Of a DNA stretch of 64,000 nucleotides, positions 24,880 to 36,467 are shown one piece after another. The DNA comes from Apis mellifera (Eukaryota; Arthropoda; Insecta; Hymenoptera; Apidae): positions 9,408,501 through 9,472,500 of the forward strand of contig NC_037651.1 in NCBI RefSeq assembly GCF_003254395.2. The letters are read 5' to 3'. Every line of letters begins with the position of its first letter. Position 1 is the first letter of the stretch. Position numbers and translations under genes: made by a program. The notes beneath the pieces were generated by a model. That model was not told where the DNA came from, did no database searches, and worked only from the letters and a program-made list of their open reading frames with translations.

Positions 24880-26909
24880 ACGACGCGGCATAGAGAATTT
24901 TGGTTTACTGCGCAGATGGAAAGAAGGGCAACAGTGTCGCGCCAAATTTACGGCGCAATGAATCATTGTGGTGTCGAACGTTGTGAGAATAAGATATATA
25001 TTTTCGATCAGTGTCATCGTGTTCGTCAACTTTGTGATACTTCCAGTGCTATTTTTTTGAGGTATTTATACATTATTATTATCTTTATTTCATTAGTTAT
25101 CTTTTATTTAATAATTTATTAAAGATTTCTATCTTTATAATAGAGAATTAACAAAATTTCGAACTTTTCTGTCTTTTCTCTCTGCTATCTGATTACCCGA
25201 TTACATTTTCAAACTTTTGCAATAGAATTTATTGTTTTTATTGTTTTTCTTTATTCTAATTAGCTTTAGTTTTTATAATTGAATTAAGTTTTTGATCTTT
25301 TTCTGTACAGATTATAAATTGAACGTAAATATGTACGATTTCGAAGAAATAAAACGCTAATTTAGAATATAGACGCCATGATGATTTTTCAATCATTTGA
25401 AATAGTTGATCCCGCGCTTTGGAAACATGGTAACGTTCAACAATTTGTAAAATAGACGTATGTATACTATTGTTTTTTTTATTAAATTATGGTAATAATA
25501 TTTAATATACAATTGATATACATATATTTAACAAATAATTCGTAGTTAATATATTAAATATTTTCTTGAGAATAAGAATAAGATGAAATTGAAAGAAGGT
25601 TAAAGAAATTATATTTCTATTTTGAATATAATATAATTATTTTTCCGTTTCAAATTAACAAAATTGACAAAATTGATCGAAAATTTCTCTCTAAAAGTAA
25701 TAACGATGATATTTGGCCTTTGTTTATAATCTTTCCTTGAATGATAATACAGCATAGTGTTTAGAAATGTTTTGTTTTGAATTTTGATTTCAAATCATTT
25801 TCGAATATTTATAATACGCGACGAAGTTCTTCTAAATATATACAATTACAACAATATAATTTAAATTCTAATAATATTCATCATCCAATATAATAAATAA
25901 TAATTAATAGCTTTGAAAAATTAACAGTATTTTGTTCAGCAAACGTTAGATATGAAAAAGAAGCAAAATATTTCCATATTTTTCTTCTTTTTCTATACCA
26001 TTCCCTTCTACTAATATATTTTATTTTCAGAAAATTGTTGACCGCGTGCAATGCGGTTATTAGCGTCAGTGTTTGTTGCGTAGTTTTTTTAATATTTCTG
26101 AGAGCAGTAGCTCTAAATAAATTTAATCATAATAGATATTCGCGAAATTCGAATCAGTGTTTGTTCGCCGATTCTTACACGATCGTATCAATAGTCTTTT
26201 ATTTTATTTTATTTATTTTTTAAATATTCGCTTTCGGTACAGGATAGAATCAGTGCTTCTCTCAACAGTATAAGGCGATCATCCATCACGCGAAGAGGTA
26301 ATTGTTTTTGTATATTCTTCTACAATTTATTTCTTTTACTTCCAATTTTTATTCCTATTAAATTTCCAAAATTTATAATCCATTCCATTTTTAACAATTT
26401 TTAAATAATTCAGAGAATACATTTTTAAAAAAAGATTTAACATAATATTTCATTTTTGTTACAGGTGCTGATAGCCAATTAAACTTCTTGCGATCGCGTG
26501 CAATGCGATTGTTAAAATCAATGTTTGTTGTATAATTTTTTAAATATTTCTGTAGAGCATAATAACTCTAACTAAATTTAATCGTAATAGATATTTGAGT
26601 CAGTGCTTGTTCGCCGATTGTACTACAGCATCGTGTCAATGGTCTTTTATTTTATTTTATTTTTATTCGGTACAAGATAGAATCAGTGCTTCTCTCAACA
26701 GTACAAGGCGATCATCCATCACGCGAAGAGGTAATTGTTTTTGCATAATTTTGCATAATTTATTTCACTTTTTGCTTTAATTATTAATGAAATAGTAAAA
26801 AAAGTATCGATATTTTAAAGAATTAAAATTTTAAATTTACCCTTTATTGCAGATTCTTCTTAATGACAACTTGTCTTTGAGTGACAATTTTGCACTTCGC
26901 ATCGAACGG
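24880..26909 (+). ncRNA. Candidate spliced noncoding transcript
   Basis: Several islands of higher GC in AT-rich DNA are flanked by + strand splice-like sites. One ends TTTGAG|gtattt near 25062. One starts after tattttcag at 26031. One starts after ggtacag near 26243 and ends GAAGAG|gtaatt at 26296, with a second copy ending at 26730. One runs from ttattgcag at 26852 to ACG|gtgagt at 26909. No frame stays open across them. A multi-exon long noncoding RNA divergent from COX17 is the simplest reading, but no RNA evidence is available. Confidence 0.3.
26043..26744. repeat. Tandem duplication of an exon-like segment
   Basis: Copy 1 (26043-26311) and copy 2 (26495-26744) share cgcgtgcaatgcg, agtgcttctctcaacagta and gcgatcatccatcacgcgaa blocks in the same order, including the gtaatt donor-like site. 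Copies diverge by scattered substitutions and small indels, so the duplication is not recent. Confidence 0.85.
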
Positions 26910-27720
26910 TGAGTCGCATGCATTTATATTCCTCCGGTCATTCAATCATGTCGTAGGATGAAAGATCCGAATCGACACGAGTGACTGGTTGTATACGTAG
27001 AATTTTGCACGAGCACAGTGACCATGGGTATTTATTATACCCGTGAATAGTAACATTTCTTTTCTTTTTTCTATTTTATTCATTAGATCAGGATAGGTTT
27101 TCTTGCACATCGCGTTTTTAATAAAATGATTATTAATTATTGATTAAATTTCAACATAATGAATTGAAAATTAATTTGAGATCTGTAATTCAAAATAATA
27201 TGTTTGAAAGAATTAAATAAAAAATCAAAATTTTAATTGGATATACATAGTGAAGAAGTTGGATATCCTTCAACTTTGTTACAGTAAAAATTTCAATTAT
27301 TATATTATAATACATATTATTATTAGTATGATAATAAACAATATTAAATTTTTTCAATTATTAACTCAAATATGATTTGAAATATAAAAATTTTCTATTT
27401 TTATTTTCTCTGTGTAAAAATATACAAAAGTGCAAGAAAACATTTCGCGACAGGTAGATTTCTGAATCAAAGCAACAAATTTTGAACTCTTTTTGCATTT
27501 TCGAAAATATGCTTTGATGAAGAGATCGCCTGAGAGTTATTTCTTCATTGCTTATACATTTTTCCTTTTTATATTAAATCAATAATAATTCGTTAAATTT
27601 AATATAAATTTATCAAATTGTAAAATGAATACACGTTGAATCTAAAGAAACATCAGTCCGTTTAGATAAAAATATATTAATGCTTTTTCTTAGCTCAGGA
27701 TTTTCAGATTTAACCCTTTC

Positions 27721-27908
27721 CGTGCCAATTGCCAGGATCTCACTCACGTGCCCAGGTGCTACTTGGGTGGGAGAGAGGCGATTGGCACGACGACCCTAGT
27801 TCATAAGTTTAAAAAATTCTTTTTAGCGACCGACGATGCGTTAGTGTATCGTGCGCGACGTATTTTCCACATTATGTGTGTGTGTGGCTAGGCTGTGGAA
27901 TTGCGTCG
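27721..27908. other. Cluster of three stem-loops, structured RNA candidate
   Basis: The first hairpin is 27721-27789: CGTGCCAATTGC pairs with GCGATTGGCACG (one G-T pair), and the arms continue partly through TCTCACTCAC/GTGGGAGAGA. A small stem follows at 27834-27851 (CGATGC/GTATCG). The third is 27856-27908, with CGACG/CGTCG and TTCCACA/TGTGGAA arms. All three sit in a GC-normal patch inside an AT-rich block. The strand is unknown; a structured RNA or remnants of inverted repeats are possible. Confidence 0.4.
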
Positions 27909-27936
27909 TATTCCATAAAGCATATTTAAAAACATA

Positions 27937-28500
27937 CTTATTAATCTCATTACAAATGAGACAACCAACGATTTGTACATCATATTGCCACTCTTACTTT
28001 TAAATTATATCTATTTATAAATTTTTTAAAGTATCTATTAATTAAATTCAATTAAACAAACAAACAATCAAATTAATATTATATATAATTTTAATTTTCA
28101 ATCCTCCCAAAACACATATCTTTTTTTTTCTTATTAATCTCATTACAAATGAGACAACCAAGGATTCATACAATATATTGCCACTCTTACTTTTAAATTA
28201 TATCTCTAAATTTTCTAAAGTATCTATTAATTAAATTCAATTAAACAAATAAACAATCAAATTAATATTATATATAATTGTAATTTTAATTCAATCCTCC
28301 CAAAACACATATCTTTTCTTTTTTTATTAATCTCATTACAAATGAGACAACCAAGGATTCATACAATATATTGCCACTCTTATTTTTAAATTATATCTAA
28401 ATTTTCTAAAGTATCTATTAATTAAATTCAATTAAACAAATAAATTAATCAAATTACTAATTGTAATTTTAATTCAATCGTCTCAAAACACATATCTTTT
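27937..28500. repeat. Three tandem copies of a 193 bp unit
   Basis: Units start at 27937, 28130 and about 28323. Each begins with ttattaatctcattacaaat and runs through tattgccactctta, aaagtatctattaattaaa and caaaacacatatctttt. The third copy is slightly shorter. Identity is high apart from small indels, typical of a minisatellite-like array. Confidence 0.9.
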
Positions 28501-29340
28501 CATCGATCAATATAATCCAGGCATGTGTTCGCGATTTACGCAATGGTCACTAGCCATCGTCGGTCGATTTCAGGGAAATGGTACGTAAAGTTAGCGAGTG
28601 AAAGATGTATGCCAAGTTCGGGTGTCGGAGGCGTCCCGGGACGCTTTCCCCAGTGTAGGCTCTTTGCGCCCGAGCATTATGCGTGAGAATCGTGGAACGA
28701 ACGTGTTGGTATGCCTGTTTTGCCATTTTTCTAAATATAGGGTTAGGTAGGATAGGTAGCATGCTTCTGGTGTGTCTGTTTAATTATAAGTAGGCAGGGC
28801 CGGGCAGGTTGTCACAGTCTCTGATCGGGTAGGCGCGTTTTTCGCGTGACGACCTGTTTCAGGGAATAAAATTCGATAAATCGAGGTCAAAACTGAGATA
28901 AATGCCATTCGTCTCTGGTTTCACTTTTCGATTTTTCGAATTTCGCGGTCGCGACTCGCTTTCGAAACGAACGTTGCGCTCGAGATTGTGCGCATGTACG
29001 AAGAACGATCATCGTTGATCGTCCATCGTGCTCTTAGCTTTCGCGATTCAGTCCTTTTTTTTTCTTTGATTGAGGCGATTAGAGAATCTCGAGCCTAGAT
29101 ATAAGTTTCAGCGGGCATCGCGCCCGAAGGAGGAAGACCGAAGAGGCCCGACAAACTGTCGCGAAGGCTTCTTATTTTTTGGATCTTGTCTGGGTCCAAA
29201 GAATGGGAAGTCATTGTTACTATATTTGTCACTGTGTCTCGTTTTAGTATTTATTATTTTGTTGTCCGGCCGATTGCATGCCGGCCTAAAGGATCCAGTC
29301 TTCATGGGCATCGCGATTTTTTTATTAAAGTTGCGAAAAA
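28501..29340. other. GC-normal island without recognised gene
   Basis: CpG-containing sequence between two repeat tracts, clearly richer in GC than its surroundings. A + strand frame at 29070-29360 (96 codons) includes a hydrophobic stretch (LLLYLSLCLVLVFIILL), and a minus frame at 28550-28762 is open. Neither resembles a family I know. It could be a promoter and first exon of a noncoding RNA or part of an old insertion. Confidence 0.35.
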
Positions 29341-29357
29341 TTAATTACGGACTGAAT

Positions 29358-29879
29358 TAGTGTTGCGTTAAAATAGAAAAATCGCGTTTGTACTTATTAC
29401 GAATTGTAAGATATCGCGTTTTCTATTAAATATAAATTGTTGTAATTTCTTTCGTTTGTTTGTATTATTTTTCAATTATTTTCAATTACGTTTGAAAGTA
29501 ATCGCGTTTGTTAAAGTAGTGTTGCGTTAAAAATATTATCGCGTTTGTATATCGAATGCCCTTCCACGAGGATTGTGGAAATTCTTTGAATCACCTGGTG
29601 TGGCTAAAAATGCTGCATGGGTGATTGAACGTGGACGGCAGTCATTGAGAAGAGACTGCATTGGATTTCTCGTTATTAGTGTTGCGTATTAAAATAAACT
29701 AGTAGTAGTATTTATTAGTGTTGCGTATATAAATGCTTGCGCGGGTTTTCTAATTTTTTTTAATTTTTTTTTGTCACTTATAATTTAACTAACATTGCAA
29801 ATATGTTAAAGCACTCGTCGCGGTTGATCTTGTGAATTTTTTATGTTTATGTAAAAATAGTAGTTTATTAGTGTTGCGT
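29358..29879. repeat. Five direct copies of TAGTGTTGCGT
   Basis: Exact copies start at 29358, 29517, 29677, 29716 and 29869. The first two extend into TTAAAA..ATCGCGTTTGTA, giving about 40 bp of similarity at a spacing of 159. The spacings 159, 160, 39 and 153 suggest a decayed repeat of about 160 bp. Confidence 0.8.
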
Positions 29880-30420
29880 AAAAAATGGATATTCCACTCA
29901 CGGTTTGCTCGGGTTCATTGAGTGGAAAATATTTGTTTTTCAGTGATCCTTCTGGCTACTATTTTAGGCATTTCTTTTTCAGCGTCCCTCAACTCATTAC
30001 ATTTGTTAAAGAAAATACTATTTTATTAGTGACATCTTTTAAAATGCAAAAGATTGGTCATTTCAACAAAAAAATTTTATAAATATTCAAATTTGATTTG
30101 TACAAATTATAATTCATTCGTTATTATTCATTTTTAACTTTCTTTTCTAAAATTTTTGTTAAAATTAAGAAAATAAATCGTATAACTTCATTTTGATATT
30201 TAAATTTTTTTTCCAAAATTTTGTTATTTCAAAATTCAAAATTGATTTACAAAATATAATTTTCTTTTTTTAATTCTGGCAATAATAATTTAATTTCATT
30301 CAAGTAAGTAAAATTTTTGTTAAATTATATACTTTATTGTAATAAAATATTTTTCTTTCAGCTTTTTTTTTTTACTAATCAAATAAGTAAGTTTGTTTCA
30401 GATATATTAATTTAGGAGCA

Positions 30421-31075
30421 ATGAGTGCATCTCAAGTATGTATACAAAGTTTTAATAAAAATATATGAAATAAAAAAGACTAAGAAAATAGTATTTGAAT
30501 CCATCTATAATTGAGAAATAATAATTAAAAAATTTTATTAATATTTCTATAGTTTGATTTGTTTCAGGAATCGAATCGTGGAACCAATTGGGAATCATGG
30601 AACCAAACATCGATAGAAGAAGATTCTATCAAGATAGGTATTTTGTATTTTTTTTACTAATTATTTATATATTTCCTTTTTCTTTTCCTTGATTATATTC
30701 AGATTTTTCCATAGCTAAGCTTCAGATCTTTAAATAGTTAGCAAACACAATTTTTTATAATTTTATTTCTGGGATCATTATATAATTCATCGATATATTT
30801 TAGGTAGGATAATAATATTCCTTTCCCTTTCCTTGATTACATTGAGATCTTTATATAGATGAGGTTCTCATATAAATCTTTAACTTTTTCTATAATAAAT
30901 TCATACTGTTATTAACTTTTGATCAGTTAGGAATTAAAAAAAAATTTAATTTTTATATAGATAGGGATAATATTTGAATGTATCACCAATTAATAATAAA
31001 TATTTCATTGGATCTTATTAATTTTTTTGTAATTTATTTGTTTCAGAGATTATGGAGGAATCAATGTGGAAATAG
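30421..31075 (+). CDS. Candidate three-exon micro-ORF (37 aa)
   Basis: Not a recognised gene. Three short + strand segments with good splice signals join in phase. They are 30421-30435 (after tttgtttcag, ending CAA|gtatgt), 30568-30637 (after tgtttcag, ending ATAG|gtattt) and 31047-31075 (after tgtttcag, ending in TAG). The product starts MSASQESNRGTNWESW, continues acidic (SIEEDSIKIEIMEE) and ends SMWK. The three acceptors share the same TTTGTTTCAG form. It could equally be a spliced noncoding RNA with a chance frame. Confidence 0.25.
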
Positions 31076-32208
31076 AAGAATATCAATAGAAGAAGGCTTC
31101 ACGTAATATCCTTTTCCTTCCCTTTTTCTTCCCTTTTCCTTTCTTAAAATTTGTATTGAAGTTTTTATACAAGTAGGTTTTCTATAAAAATCTTAATATT
31201 TTTTATATAGATTAGTATTATCTCTTAAATTTCTATTAGCTAGTAAAGTGTATCCCATGTTCCTCTTATTTTTCCAAATATTAAATATTTTTAGATATAT
31301 ATTTAGGTAGGCTTTTAAATTCTTAATCAGGCAGGCTAAGTTCAAGTTATAAGCTGGATAGTTTTAAGTTTAATTAAATTTAAGAATTGCTAAAGTTATC
31401 CTTAAGTAAAAATTTTGATTATTTCTGGTTAAAATGAAATATATTGTTAAATGCATGCACAATTAATAATAGTAATAGTAATTGTGGTGGTGATGGTATT
31501 TAAATCGTTAAATATGTATAGCTATATATGTGAGACATATTTCACTTTTTTTTTGTTTGTTTGTTTTATATTTTGTATTTGAATCAATATTTTACATTTT
31601 TACATGACAGTAAAAATATAAAATATTGATACATGTACAAATTAGTTTGTGATATGTTTTATATAGAGTTTATACAATTGGATCAAAGTATAATTTGCCT
31701 TTATTTTTAGATTTAGCTTGTTGCGTCGGTTTTCCTTAAGAATTCTTTTGCTGTCTGTTTTGCACAACGATCAAAGAAAGATTGAACGTTTTGCAAGCAT
31801 ACATCAAAAGAAAAAATTGTTATTAATGTTAAATAAATTTTTAAAATACGTTAAAGGAGGGTGGATGGGATCATGGATAGGGTGGATCTCTTTTCGCAGC
31901 CTCCCTTCATGGGCAGTCATCATATTTGTATATCTAATTTATAATCGTATTAATGATAGATTCTGTAATTCAATTATAAATTATATATAAATAAAATGAG
32001 CTAATTGGCTGCAATGTTATTGTTATCCAAATGTTATTATTTGTACAGATAAATAAATAAAATATCTAAATAAATATATTTTCATAGAAATATTTATTAC
32101 CTGTTGATTATTTCTAAAAATTTCTATAAATTACAATATTCTATATTTAGTATTTAAAATAAAATAGTATTTATTTTAAATTTATTTTATCATAAAAGGT
32201 AAATTTTA
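31076..32208. other. AT-rich region, no gene recognised
   Basis: Mostly low-GC sequence. A 90-codon + frame at 31718-31990 (Leu/Lys-rich, with GGWMGSWIGWISFRSLP) stands on a small GC-richer patch. It has no family resemblance, and no splice context decides it. Confidence 0.4.
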
Positions 32209-32643
32209 TTAGTAGAACTCTTCTATATCATACGTAGTATGTACAGGTTTTCCTTCAAGTCGGTAAACTTGCTTCTTTATCGACGTGTGATTTAATTCGC
32301 ACTCGTATTCACAGAAGGCTCTGTAGTACGAGAATAAGCATTTCTCCTCGTCTTATGTAACAAATTTAACTTCTTTTATTTCAATAATATATATATATAT
32401 AATAATTTCATTTACATGAATAATCGTATTCGTTATTTTGTTAACGTTCTTTCTTTTTCAATTTCATTACAATTTCATTACAGAATTTTTACGAATACAA
32501 TTATTCTTTACGAATATATTTCCTTAAATAATCTTTTTTCCTTTCATTCCGAAAAAAAGAAAGTTCATCGACGAGCTCTTTCGAATTTTTGGGATCGAAA
32601 GTGAAAAAAGAATATTTAAGAGAATATAAAGGAATATTTAATT
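32209..32643 (-). CDS. Possible C-terminal two-exon fragment of an unknown protein
   Basis: Not recognised. Minus-strand segment 32643-32512 reads LNIPLYSLKYSFFTFDP then NSKELVDELSFFRNERKK and DYLRKYI, and meets a donor (ATTC|gtaaag). After acceptor cataag, 32351-32209 reads EEKCLFSYYRAFCEYECEL, then KKQVYRLEGKPVHTTYDIEE and a TAA stop. The junction restores a His codon (C|AC). Both parts look protein-like, with amphipathic charge and clustered cysteines. No start codon or upstream exon was found, and AMT occupies the DNA directly 5'. It may be an alternative AMT 3' end, a gene starting inside AMT, a remnant, or chance. Confidence 0.3.
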
Positions 32644-32700
32644 CTTCATCCACGTTCGATTGTGAATTTTATACTATGAAATACAGATACATCGTATCGG

Positions 32701-34462
32701 TCACTTTCCAGTGTAATAATTCGTCTTGACAAAGGGCATTTTCGTTACTTTAGCTTTGTAGGTTTTTCCTCGGACCTCGACCAAAACCCCTTTCCCGTAT
32801 TCGGCCAATTCTGGTGGCACGTATCCCATAGCGATGTAACTTCCGAGAGTTGGACTAGGTCCACCGGAAGTGATGTTGCCGACTCGTTCTCCCTCCGGCG
32901 TTAATATACACGCTCCCGCTCTAACCGGTGGCCCATTCACAACCGTTATCCCCACCCTCTTCTTCTTAGTCCCTGACTCGATCTGTAGAAGTATCTTCGC
33001 CGCACCTGGAAAATTTGCTTCCGCTTTCCTTCGTTTAGCTGTAGCGAGGAACGAAGAATAAAACGAACGAGATTATCTTATCGAGAAGTGCTCGATCGAA
33101 CGTTAATTATCGAAATTACAAATATTCTTCCATCTCACTGACCTATTAGCCAACCAAGCCCGGCTTCGATCGGTGTTATTTTCTCGTTGATATCTTGCCC
33201 GTAGAGGCAAAGACCGGCTTCCAGCCTACGCAGTTGAATACACAGACAAATATTAATATTAAAGCGATAAACGAAAAGAAAAAAAAAAGAAATACCCGAT
33301 TATTAATATTATTATACAAACTCACCTCAAACTATCTCTAGCTCCCAACCCGGCCAGTTTCGTGTCGGGCGTGTTTAAAATCATTTTTACCAAGGTATGC
33401 GCTATTTGAACCGGTATCGAGATCTCGAACCCGTCCTCCCCCGTGTACCCGCAACGTGTTATCCTTATCCGACGCCCCAACACCTCGGTTTCCACGCTGT
33501 TCATGAATCTTAGATTCCTCAAATCGACGCCGACGATCGATTGGAGAACGGAAGCGGCCGTGGGCCCCTGTAACGCCACGAGGCTCTGCTTCAACGGATC
33601 TAAAAATTCCAAGCTCACCGATTTTCCTTGAGTGAGAAATATCTCCTGAGAATACAGAGAGAACAAAAGAATCGAGATTAACGATAAGATCTCTCTCTTC
33701 TTTTTTTTTTTTTTTTTTTTTCCTCCTCCAATCAAGAATCAAGAATAAATCTCGCCTTGTCATCTACCTGTTGTTGAAGAAGCAATCGAGAATCTTCCTT
33801 TCTTCTTCCCGCGTTCGACACGAGAAAATATCTATCCTCTCCGTCTTTCGTAACGATCAAATCGTCCAGAATACCTCCGTTCTCGTCCGTGAACACGGCG
33901 AGAACGGCGCAACCGTTGCCCAAATTTTTCAAATCGCTCGTCGTCAGAGATTCCAAGAATTGGGTGGCGTCTCTCCCAGAAACTCTTGTTTGCAACATGT
34001 GACCGACGTCGAACAACGAGGCGAACGTTCTCGTGTGCAAATGAGATGTGGCTATCGCCTCTTGATACTGGACAGGCAACAACCATCCGGAAAAATTGGT
34101 TATCTTACCTGGATGGATCAATCAACGGATCGATTAATCTCGCGATCGAAACGACAGCGAATATTCCGTGTATTCCGTGAAATGGACTCACCTCGATTTT
34201 CCACGTGAAGGTCGTAGAGGCACGTTTTCCTTGGCGTCGTTGCCGTCGGCGTTGCCGTCGACGCCGTTGACAAGCCACGGCGGCGGCGGCCTTCAGTATC
34301 GTTTGACCGCGTTCCGGAATCGATCAAACATCTTAAACGGCTCGGCTCGTGCGCCGCGTCGAGAATCGTAGTCGACGCGGTTAACTCCCGTTTCCTCACC
34401 GATTTATCCAAACATTTCTCCGATTGGCGGGCCGATGTTGCACGGGCGGCGAAGCGAAGCAT
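32701..34462 (-). CDS. AMT: Aminomethyltransferase, glycine cleavage system T-protein
   Basis: Mitochondrial enzyme that releases ammonia from the aminomethyl-lipoyl H-protein and transfers the methylene group to tetrahydrofolate. Coding exons on the minus strand are 34462-34192, 34108-33768, 33645-33326, 33225-33143 and 33038-32701. Phases agree and give 450 aa against about 403 in human, the excess lying in the N-terminus. Family blocks appear in order: TCLYDLHVENRG, SGWLLPVQYQEAI, LFDVGHMLQTRVSG, GGILDDLIVTKDGEDRYFLV, SLVALQGPTAASVLQ, TRCGYTGEDGFEISIPV, LAGLGARDSLRLEAGLCLYG, ITSGGPSPTLGSYIAMGYVP and MPFVKTNYYTGK at the end. The first 60-80 residues are rich in Arg, Ser and Ala (MLRFAARATSARQSEK...), as expected for a mitochondrial presequence. 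An in-frame ATG at 34588 would add 42 residues; 34462 is preferred because it begins with a presequence-like stretch. The gene appears intact. Confidence 0.95.
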
Positions 34463-35457
34463 CGTCTTCTCCCCGTACCGATTCGTCGTTGACTGGCTGG
34501 GGCCGACAAGCGGTATACAGCACCGGCCGAGTGCTCTCCGACGATGACCTCGGTGACACGAGGCATATTTCAGACTCGGATTTAGCATAAAAAAAAAATC
34601 GGCCGATGCCTTTTGCGTGACGTAAACGAGATTTTTTTTTTTCCTTTTTATATTTTATACTTTCGATTCGACGAGCTTTCCCTCGTATCGGTGTGCAACT
34701 GTATCGCTTCTTGTCATTATTAATTGTAGATAAAGCAAGGGATACACAATGTGACGGTTGTTCGTTTCGAAGGATACGAAATTGTGATGCGAAGTTAATA
34801 ATATCGAGGGAGAAGGATTGTACCAAGGATTTTTATCGTTCTTTCCCCCCCTTTGTTAAATTTTCATTCGTTTGCTTGTTTGTTGCACCGACACGCGTCA
34901 CGTGTCCCCTATTTGCACGGGAAAGAAGAACTCGAACGCGTTGTATTTAATTACGATTTTACGATATTCTTTCGTAATTGAAATTGTTTACCGTGCACGC
35001 GTTCTCTACTCTACTCGAATATATATATATATATATACATACATATATACGTACGTTTGAATGTTGCGTACAGATAGATACATGCGAATGATGAAACATG
35101 AACGGTACGCGATGACGATAAAAAGGAACCTTCGAGATAAATTATTTTCTTGCACGATACGACGGAGCCGAGAATATTATTACAGATATGGTTATTTTCG
35201 CGCGTAAGAAGAGGTCAGCATGCTGTTCGAAAGTCGGAAGAGATAAGACAAGTAGAGGGAGGGGAAAAGAAAAAAGAAAAAAGAAAAAAGAAGGAAAAAT
35301 ATCGTATCGTGTATGTAAGCAGCATACGTGTTTATAAGTATCTCTAAGCGTAGCGTGTAAACTAGTGGTAAAGGAAGGAGGAGAGAAAAAATGTGATACG
35401 TGTAGTCACGAGACTCGTGCGCATTCGGATGCTTATTAAATTTTTATTGTACCACGT
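34463..35457. other. AMT upstream region
   Basis: Probable AMT promoter and 5' UTR (minus strand) followed by spacer. Frames here, such as the minus frame at 34404-34826, overlap the AMT start and do not look coding. AT and GA tracts occur at 35020 and 35258. Confidence 0.5.
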
Positions 35458-35490
35458 AATAATAATAATAATCATCATCATCGTAATAAT

Positions 35491-35521
<31 letters not shown>

Positions 35522-35691
35522 TTTAATAATAATAATAATAATAATAATAATTTTAATAATGACAATAGTAATAATCGCAATAATCATCATCGCAATAATA
35601 AATCGTGATAATAATGTCAATAATAAATGTTAATAATTAATAATAATAATAATAATAAAATTAATAATAATAATAATAAATCATTCGTCAC

Positions 35692-35722
<31 letters not shown>

Positions 35723-35731
35723 GCAATAGTT
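35458..35731. repeat. AAT trinucleotide repeat tract
   Basis: About 270 bp of (AAT)n with AAC, TTTAATAAT and ATC interruptions, marking the start of the gene desert. Confidence 0.9.
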
Positions 35732-36467
35732 TCGTAATAATAATGACAATTCATCGTCGTCGGTAATAATCCAATGACAAATGTCAATAGTCATATAGTA
35801 GCGTGTCGAACGGAGAAACGACCTTAAAAAACGAAGACAGTATCAATTGTTCGTTCGTACATTTTGTTTTTTTTTTTTTCCATTTTATCCTTTTTTTTTT
35901 TTTTAGCTTCCGTCGTCTTATTCTTCTCGCTCGCGCTTTTTTTCTTTTTTTCTTTTTTTCTCCCTTTTTCTCTTCTCACCTCTCGCTCTCGCTCTTCCAC
36001 ACGCGCATTCTCTCTCTCTCTCGACGTTTTTTCTTTTTTTTTTCTTTTCTAAAATGTTTTTTCTTTCTCTCACACACACGCACACTTTCTCCCTCTGTCT
36101 CGTGTTTACACAATTGATGCAAAATGTCCCTACACAGTCCGACGAATGTGTGTGTGTGTACGTTTTTCCGATCGATCGATTTTTTTTCTTCCTCCGGGTC
36201 GTAGTGTTGTTTAGCTCGACGCTTTCCCTATTTGGATGATTTTTTTTTCCCTTTTTTTCTCTCTCATTTTTCTTCCCTTATTTATTTATTTATTTATTTA
36301 TTTTTTTTTTTATATTTTCTTATATTTTTTTCTTTTTCTTTTTCCCCAACTTTTGCACTTTTTTTCCGCCGTTTTATGTACCCTCTTTGAAATCCGCTTT
36401 TATTATCCCTTGTAGCACGTGTTGACACATTCACTCACATTGGTTAATCGGTTTGCTAGTGGAGGGA
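35732..36467. other. Polypyrimidine-rich spacer
   Basis: Dominated by T and CT tracts on the + strand (35870-36070, 36180-36390). Predicted frames are Phe/Ser/Leu-only. No gene recognised. Confidence 0.6.

Noticed and set aside
35458..35731. CRISPR-like or regular repeat array
   Set aside because: It is a plain trinucleotide microsatellite without spacers, in a eukaryotic genome.
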